From positions 1-26,411 of the forward strand of contig JBBQUT010000047.1 of the NCBI GenBank assembly GCA_038212215.1: a stretch of 26,411 nucleotides of DNA, read 5' to 3'. The position numbers and the translations under genes were made by a program. Shown here piece by piece: positions 20,822-26,411 of the stretch. The stretch comes from JALZAI01 sp038212215 (GTDB taxonomy: Bacteria; Actinomycetota; Actinomycetes; Mycobacteriales; Jatrophihabitantaceae). Every line of letters begins with the position of its first letter. Positions within the stretch are counted from its first letter, which is position 1. The notes below the pieces were generated by a model. That model made no database searches, was not told the origin of the DNA, and worked only from the letters and a program-made list of their open reading frames with translations.

Positions 20822-21358
20822 CTAACCCCCGGACGCCCCTTGCCAGCCGTTCGTGAACCAAAGCTCCGCCCAGTCGGCGGGTGTCGTCAGTGCCCACGGA
20901 AGCTTCGCCGGGTTGGTGAGCCCGGCCTTCTCGTACAGCCAGTCGGCGAGCGAGCTACAGACGACGTGCGCCGGTGGACCGTCTCCGCCGTTGTGCGTCC
21001 ATGCCAGCCGGATGCGGGTGGCGGACACCGCATCGAGTCCGATCGCTTCCCAGTCGTAAGCAACGCCGAGCATGTGAACGGCCCCGTCGCAGACCTGTCG
21101 ACGCTGCGTCCCGGTCTTTGGCTGCCCGACGTTGCTGATGGTGTGCGGGTCGTTGATGTACTTCCGGGCGTCAACCCATCCGACTCCGCCTGGCCGACCC
21201 TCGACCGCCCATGGAGTGCCGGCGTCGTCGGTGTGGTGCATAACCGCCACGTGGGACCAGCTCTCCAACTGCCCCCCGAGGAGCGCGCCGAGTCGGATCA
21301 ATTTTCCGGCCCACCCCTTCGAGCGGGTGAGCATCAGGTCTCCTGGCTGCACGTTCAC
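20822..21358 (-). CDS. Permuted NlpC/P60 (YiiX/LRAT-like) cysteine hydrolase
   Basis: A 178-aa protein with PGDLMLTRSKG at the start, SWSHVAVM (H36), an acidic residue in AVEGRPG (E53), and the cysteine late, in HVVCSSLADWLYEKAG (C134). The order His-Glu-Cys is the permuted form of the papain fold seen in YiiX and LRAT-type enzymes. These cut peptide, amide or acyl bonds, often in envelope work. The GTG start at 21358 overlaps the sigma-factor stop (GTGA). A strong ribosome-like AGGAG before an internal ATG (residue 9) would remove the conserved PGDL, so it is not preferred. Confidence 0.75.
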   Translation of the reverse strand: MNVQPGDLMLTRSKGWAGKLIRLGALLGGQLESWSHVAVMHHTDDAGTPWAVEGRPGGVGWVDARKYINDPHTISNVGQPKTGTQRRQVCDGAVHMLGVAYDWEAIGLDAVSATRIRLAWTHNGGDGPPAHVVCSSLADWLYEKAGLTNPAKLPWALTTPADWAELWFTNGWQGASGG

Positions 21359-21930
21359 GGCCTCTCCACTCCCGCCTCAACCATCCGCCGCACGATGCGG
21401 GCGGAGATCTGGCTGACCCGTGATTCGGTGACGCCGAGGTCGTCTGCGATCTCCCGCTGGGAGCGTCCGGCGACCCGCTCGCGGAACACCCGGCCTTCGT
21501 TGATGCTGTGTCCTGCGGCGATGACCTGCTGTGCCTGCCGGTAAAGCGCCCGCGCGGTCTCGGCCGATTCGAACTCGGCGACCATCGGGTCTCCTACGGG
21601 TTCGGCTTGGGAGTCGAGCCACGGCATTTGATTCACGCCGGATGGCGCGAGACGCATCTGCGCCACCACCGAGCCGCCGCCTCGGTGGCCTTGCCGGTGT
21701 CGTATCCCGTTGACGATCGCGTTCCGCGACTGCAACCCGGCGTAGCTGGACCACGGCACGCCGCGGTCCGGGTCGAAGTCCCGAGCTGCGAGCGCCAGGC
21801 CGATGAGCGCGTCGGACATCGCATCACTGCGGATCATCGACCGGTTGTCAGCGGGGGCCCGGAGGACGAACGAGTGCGCTATCCGCCGGGCCCGGTCCAC
21901 ATCCGCGGCGGTGACCTCATGCCCGGTCAC
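21355..21930 (-). CDS. Sigma-70 family RNA polymerase sigma factor
   Basis: A 191-aa protein with region 2 (SDALIGLALAARDFDPDRGV, then WSSYAGLQSRNAIVNGIR, residues about 36-80) and region 4 HTH (GRSQREIADDLGVTESRVSQI, about 160-180). Region 1 is absent. It is close to the FliA/SigB or phage type. It would direct host RNA polymerase to late or lysis promoters of the element. It lies in the middle of the lysis and envelope module, overlapping the gene after it by GTGA. The start is GTG 21930, overlapping the stop of the small zinc protein. No partner anti-sigma is seen. Confidence 0.85.
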   Translation of the reverse strand: MTGHEVTAADVDRARRIAHSFVLRAPADNRSMIRSDAMSDALIGLALAARDFDPDRGVPWSSYAGLQSRNAIVNGIRHRQGHRGGGSVVAQMRLAPSGVNQMPWLDSQAEPVGDPMVAEFESAETARALYRQAQQVIAAGHSINEGRVFRERVAGRSQREIADDLGVTESRVSQISARIVRRMVEAGVERP

Positions 21931-22106
21931 CAGTGGCCGCCGTCCACCGGGTGCGCCCTGATGAATGGGTCGACGAGTGTCAGCGGGTCGGGCAGCCGGT
22001 CATGGCACCGGTCGCAACGCAGCCAGATCGGGACCATCCGGTCGGGCGCGTGCGTGGACACCTCGCCGCCGCAGCCGCCGGGGCATGCCGTGAGTCGCAG
22101 TTTCAT
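21927..22106 (-). CDS. Small zinc-finger-like protein (59 aa)
   Basis: Begins MKLRLTACPGGCGGEVSTH. C8 and C12 pair with the later CDRC (CxxC), making a four-cysteine zinc site, and it ends HPVDGGHW. The ribosome site AAGGAGG is ideal and the ATG overlaps the upstream stop (ATGA). It is directly upstream of the sigma factor, so it could modulate it, as small zinc proteins (ZAS-type) do, but no ZAS motif is present. Confidence 0.65.
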   Translation of the reverse strand: MKLRLTACPGGCGGEVSTHAPDRMVPIWLRCDRCHDRLPDPLTLVDPFIRAHPVDGGHW

Positions 22107-22246
22107 CGTGCGCCCTCCTTCAGCCGGTGCGCCGGATGCACACACCACGGGTCGGCCAGCTCACGGATCAGCATCCGGGAGCCGTCGTCGCGTTCAGCGA
22201 GCCTCGCGATCCGCCAGACACAGGTGCAGGCGACCGCGCCGTTCAC
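22103..22246 (-). CDS. Very small hypothetical protein (47 aa)
   Basis: It starts at GTG 22246 (NGAVACTCVWRIARLAE) and ends HPAHRLKEGAR. The start overlaps the upstream stop (GTGA) and the stop overlaps the next ATG (ATGA). The CTC cysteine pair and later Cys/His could bind metal. It is kept on the strength of the coupled overlaps. Function unknown. Confidence 0.5.
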   Translation of the reverse strand: MNGAVACTCVWRIARLAERDDGSRMLIRELADPWCVHPAHRLKEGAR

Positions 22247-22614
22247 AGCCCCCCGAGGTACGCGGCCAGCCCGTCGAGGTCGACCATGCGATGCAGCGGC
22301 GCAGGCTTCCACCCACTGCGGGCTTTGCTTTCGAGGAAGCGACAGGCGCCGATGATTTCGGCTTCGGAACGCGACGGGCTGAACCCGGCCGCGAGCCCGT
22401 CGAGGAAGCCGTGAATGTTGGCGTGGCCGACGTCGCAGCAGGCGACGGTCAGCGCGAGGGCCACCGTTCCCCACACCGCCTTCTGCGTCTCCTGCGGCAA
22501 TACGTGATGGTTGACGGTTCGCGTGATTCGCGGGCTGTGCCCGGCGTGCATCACGCACGGGCGGGACGGCGCGGGCTGCATGGCCGGATGGACGGTCTCA
22601 CTCATCCCGCTCAT
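22243..22614 (-). CDS. HNH-like endonuclease-fold protein (123 aa)
   Basis: The middle has NHHVLPQETQKAVWG followed after about 20 residues by ACCDVGHANIHGFL. This resembles the HH-x-LP ... C-x2-GH-x2-H arrangement of His-Cys HNH proteins from actinophages, where the two histidines and following residues bind the metal and the scissile phosphate. The second part, up to YLGGL, is helical. HNH proteins often sit near packaging or lysis genes. The start is ATG 22614 (AGAGGTGG upstream); ATG 22605 is an alternative. The match is by eye and could be a degenerate, inactive copy, since one usual cysteine pair is missing. Confidence 0.45.
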   Translation of the reverse strand: MSGMSETVHPAMQPAPSRPCVMHAGHSPRITRTVNHHVLPQETQKAVWGTVALALTVACCDVGHANIHGFLDGLAAGFSPSRSEAEIIGACRFLESKARSGWKPAPLHRMVDLDGLAAYLGGL

Positions 22615-22756
22615 GCCACCTCTCGTGGAGAAGCTGGCCGCCACCGGTCGAGACCAGCGAGCCGCACTGGTCGCAGGCGACCAGTGTCCGCCCGGATTCC
22701 CACGCGTCATGGGTGGCTGACAGGTGCCCGACGACCAGCCAGCCGATGGATTCCAC
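22598..22756 (-). CDS. Small C2H2-like zinc protein (52 aa)
   Basis: Starts at GTG 22756 (VESIGWLVVGHLSATHD) and contains ACDQCG, then about 12 residues, then LLHERWHE: a C-x2-C-x12-H-x3-H pattern like a C2H2 finger. It lies just after the collagen-like gene and overlaps the HNH-like gene by 17 bp. GC-rich third positions support coding. It could bind DNA or be a structural partner. No known family name. Confidence 0.6.
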   Translation of the reverse strand: MESIGWLVVGHLSATHDAWESGRTLVACDQCGSLVSTGGGQLLHERWHERDE

Positions 22757-22757
22757 C

Positions 22758-23219
22758 TCAGCGGTACTGCTTCTCGCAGTCGACGCGCGCGTTGGCGAGC
22801 GCTTTCACCTCGGCGGTGTAGACGGCGATCCGGGGGGCGGTGACCACCTTGGAGTAGGGGCTGCCCCACTCGACCTTCGCCAACGCCTTGTCGCGAGCGA
22901 TGAACGCATCGATCTGCGCGTTCCGCACATAGCAGGAGGAGGTGAGCGCGTCCCGCAGCTGGTTGGTGTTGTGGACCGAAACCCACGTCGACAGTCCGAT
23001 CAGCGCCGACGTCACCAACAGCACTGCGGCCAGCGCCGCCAGCCAGCGGCTAGACGGCGACACACCGGTCTTGCCGCGAACGCCCCGCGCCCCGCGCTCG
23101 CCGACGCCGCCTTCACCACCGCTGCCGCCTTCACCACCGCTGCCGCCGGTCGATCCCTGACCTTCCTCGCCGGGGGCACCGGGGCGGCCCGGCTCTGGGG
23201 GGACGAATGTGCCGCTCAC
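22758..23219 (-). CDS. Membrane protein with collagen-like N-terminus
   Basis: A 153-aa protein. Residues about 10-50 are Gly-x-y rich (GEEGQGSTGGSGGEGG, then GERGARGVRGKTG), like short bacterial and phage collagen repeats, which can form trimers. One membrane segment (about residues 60-80, LAALAAVLLVTSALIGLSTW) follows, then a helical C-domain with two cysteines. The collagen-like part would be inside the cell if the positive-inside rule (RW before the helix) holds. The GTG start overlaps the upstream stop (GTGA) and has GAGG before it. The role is unknown; it may help organise a spike or envelope protein. Confidence 0.65.
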   Translation of the reverse strand: MSGTFVPPEPGRPGAPGEEGQGSTGGSGGEGGSGGEGGVGERGARGVRGKTGVSPSSRWLAALAAVLLVTSALIGLSTWVSVHNTNQLRDALTSSCYVRNAQIDAFIARDKALAKVEWGSPYSKVVTAPRIAVYTAEVKALANARVDCEKQYR

Positions 23220-23617
23220 GGGTTCGCCTCAGCCATCACCTTGATCAAGCACGCGCGGACGTCGTGGACGGGGGGATCTTTCACGCACTGCCCGACAGCG
23301 ATCGTCACCTGATTGATGCCAGCCACAGCTTTCCCGGTCCGCTGCTGGCCTCGCTTGAAACACTCCCCGGCCGGATCAGTGCAGCTTCTGATGCGGTCCC
23401 CTGTCTCCTGGTTCTGCTTGGCGACGCTGGCGAGCGAGACGAGTGTGGAATGCTGCCGCGCGAACGCCAGCACCGCCACTGCGGTCGCGGTGCAGCACAC
23501 GGCGACCAGCAGCGCCAGCAACCCCAGCGCGGCGATCATCCTGCGATGCGCCATCTGGATAGCAGCGGCAGCCACCCTGGCCTCCGCGACCGCCTGTACC
23601 AACATTTCCTCAGGCAC
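23216..23617 (-). CDS. Single-pass membrane protein with cysteine-rich outer domain
   Basis: A 133-aa protein starting at GTG 23617 (VPEEMLVQAVAEA). It has an N-terminal helix, a membrane segment (IAALGLLALLVAVCCTATAV, about 28-50), and an outer part with four cysteines (RSCTDPAGECFKRG, GQCVKD, RACLIK), likely two disulfides. The same topology as the next gene (cytoplasmic helix, one membrane helix, small domain) suggests the two work together. ATG 23632 and ATG 23605 are other possible starts. No family recognised. Confidence 0.6.
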   Translation of the reverse strand: MPEEMLVQAVAEARVAAAAIQMAHRRMIAALGLLALLVAVCCTATAVAVLAFARQHSTLVSLASVAKQNQETGDRIRSCTDPAGECFKRGQQRTGKAVAGINQVTIAVGQCVKDPPVHDVRACLIKVMAEANP

Positions 23618-23816
23618 GATCCCTCTTCTCATGCTCGGCGAGCAGCCTCGCGACCTCGACCGCGACCGCCGCGGCCTGCCCGTTCCCATTGCGACGACGC
23701 CGCAAGGTGACGACACCCGCGACGACTGCGGAGATCATGCCCGTGAACGCCGTGAGCAGAGCGGCGAGGGCGGCGAGGGTTGCCCCTGCTGCATCCGACG
23801 GCGGCGTACTAGGCAC
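23610..23816 (-). CDS. Small membrane protein, holin-like or gp-type (68 aa)
   Basis: One or two hydrophobic helices (ATLAALAALLTAFTGMISAV and VAGVVTLR) are followed by RRRRNGNGQ and a charged helix ending EHEKRDRA. The GTG start is at 23816 and the stop overlaps the next gene by 8 bp. The pattern of an N-out helix with a basic cytoplasmic tail is common to holins and to small tail-region membrane proteins of phages. It lies just after the adhesin gene, in the usual place for a holin in some actinophages. Confidence 0.55.
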   Translation of the reverse strand: MPSTPPSDAAGATLAALAALLTAFTGMISAVVAGVVTLRRRRNGNGQAAAVAVEVARLLAEHEKRDRA

Positions 23817-23858
23817 ATCTCGGCCCCACCCTCATCGTGCTGTCCGGTTGAGTGGGCA

Positions 23859-26411
23859 TCATGCCGGGCCGATCGGGACCATCGCGCCTAATCCGGTGTT
23901 GCTCGCGTCCGACGCGATCGACAGGGAGCCGGTGGTGCCGGACGTCGACTGCGTCTTCGTCCAGATCGTCAGCTGCTGCCCGTTGGTGCCGTTATGCGCG
24001 TAGGTCGACGCACGGCTGGTCCATCCGCTGGGGTTCGTGAAGACCTGTGCCGTGGTGTTGCCTTTCAACTGCATCGCGAGCGCAATGTTCAGCGTGTTCC
24101 CGACAGTCGTCGTCACCGCAGGGACATCGATCGACGACGCCGCCGGCTGAGTCTCCGACGCCAGCTCGCCCGACGCGGCCAGCGGCGCCGACGTGGAGAC
24201 GCCTCGCAGGATGATGTAGCAAGCAGCGATGCTGTTGGTGACTGTCGGGTCGACCACCACCGACCCGCCGAGGTCGCCAGAGACCAGCGTCCGGCGGTAG
24301 ATCGCAAGCTCCTGGTTCGTGCCGTCGAACACCTCGATGATCGACCAGCCGGCCGGCGTGTTCCACCCGCCGTTAACCCGGATGGTCGCCATGACCACCA
24401 TCACGTCACCGGCCGCCGCACTGCTCGATATCGGCACCGACAGCGACCCGACCGCCGAAGTGGTCCCAACCGACCCGGAGGTGACCACAGTCGGTGGTGT
24501 CGTCGTCCCCGAGGTCACAGTCCACGCCACGCCAACCGACCCGGCCGTCGGGCCGACCGACGCGGTAGCCGTGATCGTGGACGAGTAGCTGGTTGCCGTC
24601 GTCGGCGTCCCGGAGATCACGCCAGTGGCGGAAGCGATCGACAGCCCGGCCGGCAGGCTCGAAGCCGTCCAGGTGAGCGTTCCGCCGGCAGTGTTCGTCG
24701 CGGTCAGCGTCCGCGAATACGCGGTGCCCACAACCGCCGCCAGCGCGCCCGGGTCGTTCACCGAGACGGCACCGCTCGAAGACGTCACCCACGAGATCCC
24801 GAGCGATGCGGACGGGCCAGTCGAAGACGTGACGCTGACCGTCGCCGACAACGTCCCCGCCGTTGTCGGCGTGCCTGACACGATCCCCGTAGACGACGCC
24901 ATCGACAGGCCAGCCGGCAACCCCGACGCCGCCCAGGTGAGCGTCCCACCCGTCGTGTTCGTCGCCGCGACAGTCAGCGAGAACGCGGTCCCGACCGTCG
25001 CCGACTGCGAGCCCGGATCCGTGATCGACAGTGAGCCAACACCGCCGGCTACCAGTGTCTGAAGATACGCCTCGATCTTGTCGAGGTTCCCGTTGTAGAT
25101 CGGCCTGAAGTCCGCGATCCGCAACTGGTCGTCCGGCGGGATGTACGTCAACCCGAGGTCAACCGTCGCCGGGGGCTGCACAGCCCCCGGAAGCGTCACA
25201 GTCAGGATCTTGGTCGCCACCGTGGACAGCCCGTTCGCGTCCGTCACAGTCAGCCGGACAGTCACGATCCCCGACGCCAGATAGGCATAAGTCACGGACT
25301 GCCCCGTGGCCGTGTAACCGTCGCCGAACTCCCAACCCCACGAGGTGATCGCCGAGTCCCCGGCCGTCGCAACCCCGCTGAACGTGTAGATCGACGTGTC
25401 CGAGCCGGAGACCGTCGCCGTGATCGACACCCCCGACGGGGCGGTGTGCGACGTGCCGCCGCCGCCGGCCGTCCCTTGGAACCACACATGGTTTGCCGCG
25501 AACTTGAAACCGTCGAGCATCGACGTGTCGACGTAGCCGGCGGAAGTGCCGCCCACAGACCACGCGGTGTGCGCCGTGGTGGGCGTGCTCACGTCCCCCG
25601 GCGCCCACGACTTCTGGTTGATCCACCTGGGCATCTTGTCCTCGGACGGCCACGCGTGTATCAACTTCAGCCGCTTCGCGCGCGCGTCGGCCGCGGACAC
25701 GTTGATGGTGTTCACGCCGGATTCCGACGCAAGACCCTGACAGACGCGGGGAATCTGTCGGTACCACTCGCCGGCCGCAGTCGGGATGCCGGTGTGGACT
25801 TTCGGCGTGACCAACGTGCCCGAGCTGTTGACCGTCCAGCGGTCCACGTCGTGGGAAGTGGAGAACTCGCCGAGCCCGAGCAGGATGTCCGGATGGTTGT
25901 CCGACCATCCGAGGATGTTCTGGACCGTGTCCTTGAACGTCGCCCAGGACTGCGAGTAGTGACTGTTCGGCGTGTACCCGGCCGTGGTGATGTTGTCGCC
26001 CGGCTGCGCGATTTTCCCCGGCTTGCACACCTCGGCGTACTGTCCGCCGGCCCAGTTGTAAGGGTCGGCAAGACACCACGTGATATACGAGTCGCCCGGA
26101 TAGAAGGCGTTCGTTCCGCCGGAAAAACTGGTGCCGATCCCAACGTAGCACCATTCGATCATGTCCAGCCATGGTGCGGATCCGGTGTAGCTCGATGGGC
26201 GCGGGCCCGCCCCGACGCCACCCTGGGACGCCATGTAGTCATGGATCGCCCGCATGAACGCAACGTACGTCGATGCCGGTTTGCCATCGTTTTCAGGCTC
26301 GTGATGAATACCATAGATTAGCTTCTTCACCGGGGCAGTGTTGCCCGAGTCGTTGTACCAGCGGCGCATGTTCGTCGCGATCTGCGCGACCCAGGTCTTC
26401 GTCTGGTTCGA
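23859..26411 (-). CDS. Large GH26-like + PKD + Ig-like adhesin/tail-fibre protein (5' end missing)
   Basis: 850 residues are visible and the frame stays open past the right edge (SNQTKTWVAQIATN precedes the first ATG, 26369). The order is: a GH26-like domain with HHEPEND (around 26300), FYPGDSYI, DPYNWAGG and LGLGEFST (both catalytic Glu kept); a PKD domain with WEFGDG (about 25200-25440); a short phage-like link IADFRPIYNGNLDKIEAY (about 25060-25120); two Ig-like (He_PIG) repeats; and a C-terminal jelly-roll-like domain. This is typical of secreted or particle-borne glycan-binding proteins, and the YNGNLDKI link is common in phage tail proteins. It is the first gene seen of the lysis module. 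A role in attachment to a glycan-coated host is inferred. Confidence 0.75.
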   Translation of the reverse strand, partial: SNQTKTWVAQIATNMRRWYNDSGNTAPVKKLIYGIHHEPENDGKPASTYVAFMRAIHDYMASQGGVGAGPRPSSYTGSAPWLDMIEWCYVGIGTSFSGGTNAFYPGDSYITWCLADPYNWAGGQYAEVCKPGKIAQPGDNITTAGYTPNSHYSQSWATFKDTVQNILGWSDNHPDILLGLGEFSTSHDVDRWTVNSSGTLVTPKVHTGIPTAAGEWYRQIPRVCQGLASESGVNTINVSAADARAKRLKLIHAWPSEDKMPRWINQKSWAPGDVSTPTTAHTAWSVGGTSAGYVDTSMLDGFKFAANHVWFQGTAGGGGTSHTAPSGVSITATVSGSDTSIYTFSGVATAGDSAITSWGWEFGDGYTATGQSVTYAYLASGIVTVRLTVTDANGLSTVATKILTVTLPGAVQPPATVDLGLTYIPPDDQLRIADFRPIYNGNLDKIEAYLQTLVAGGVGSLSITDPGSQSATVGTAFSLTVAATNTTGGTLTWAASGLPAGLSMASSTGIVSGTPTTAGTLSATVSVTSSTGPSASLGISWVTSSSGAVSVNDPGALAAVVGTAYSRTLTATNTAGGTLTWTASSLPAGLSIASATGVISGTPTTATSYSSTITATASVGPTAGSVGVAWTVTSGTTTPPTVVTSGSVGTTSAVGSLSVPISSSAAAGDVMVVMATIRVNGGWNTPAGWSIIEVFDGTNQELAIYRRTLVSGDLGGSVVVDPTVTNSIAACYIILRGVSTSAPLAASGELASETQPAASSIDVPAVTTTVGNTLNIALAMQLKGNTTAQVFTNPSGWTSRASTYAHNGTNGQQLTIWTKTQSTSGTTGSLSIASDASNTGLGAMVPIGPA
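24513..25032 (-). repeat. Two tandem Ig-like (He_PIG) repeats in the adhesin
   Basis: Two protein repeats of about 86 residues, each with the landmarks DPG...VGTA, GGTLTW, LPAGLS and SGTPTTA. At DNA level they are about 260 bp each and clearly related. Ig-like modules of this kind extend surface proteins and vary in number by recombination. Confidence 0.8.

Noticed and set aside
23994..24878. Plus-strand 294-aa Arg-rich frame
   Set aside because: It is a composition shadow of the adhesin repeats, with no ribosome site and no recognisable domain.
1..26411. tRNA genes, attachment cores or terminal direct repeats
   Set aside because: No convincing T-arm (GTTCGANTC) or cloverleaf was found by eye and no long direct repeat pair; both element ends are probably outside the window.

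Overview
This is high-GC DNA with GC-rich third codon positions, many GTG starts and genes packed by 4-bp stop/start overlaps (ATGA, GTGA). A WhiB-family protein, a BldC/MerR-like small HTH protein, an actinobacterial-type VirB4 ATPase and several apparently leaderless promoters point to Actinomycetota. The genus cannot be fixed from the sequence; Micromonosporaceae or a relative is only a guess. There are no rRNA, tRNA or housekeeping genes. The window reads as part of an integrative or extrachromosomal mobile element.

Region 1 (1-4561, minus strand) is a run of at least a dozen small overlapping genes of early or accessory type. It includes a RusA-like Holliday-junction resolvase, a WhiB-like protein with added zinc ribbons, several tiny Cys-rich proteins, a protein with an 8-residue GTATAGxx repeat, and a MerR/BldC-like HTH protein. 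Region 2 (4562-5355) is a control switch: two divergent, probably leaderless promoters, one with a perfect palindrome filling its spacer, drive the HTH protein and an XRE-type repressor. A tyrosine-recombinase-like gene follows the repressor and is broken. Region 3 (about 5347-7320) is an apparently intact IS200/IS605 element (TnpA plus TnpB) sitting in that gene.

Region 4 (7342-16210) is a conjugation module. On the minus strand, in transcription order, it has a VirB2-like pilin or small membrane protein, a VirB3/PrgI-like protein, a VirB4-like ATPase, a VirB6/TrbL-like channel protein, and a three-domain secreted or anchored hydrolase (GH26-like, lysozyme-like, NlpC/P60). Two small proteins and an FtsK/TraB-like coupling ATPase follow. 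No relaxase is seen. Region 5 (16298-18412, plus strand) is a short operon: YdjM-like membrane protein, lipoprotein, DUF4236-like protein, zinc ribbon, and a secreted GH26-like glycosidase. It ends in a strong bidirectional hairpin.

Region 6 (18494-26411, minus strand) looks like a phage lysis/late module: a large adhesin or tail-fibre-like protein with a GH26-like head, PKD and Ig-like domains, small membrane proteins, a collagen-like membrane protein, an HNH-like protein, a sigma factor, a permuted NlpC/P60 enzyme, an amidase endolysin with a peptidoglycan-binding domain, a papain-like peptidase and a holin-like protein. No capsid, portal or terminase gene is visible. The striking theme is a conjugation machine next to phage-type lysis genes, linked by three divergent GH26-like paralogues: one fused to the VirB1-like hydrolase, one free and secreted, one heading the adhesin. 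This suggests an element that must breach or bind a glycan-rich actinobacterial envelope.
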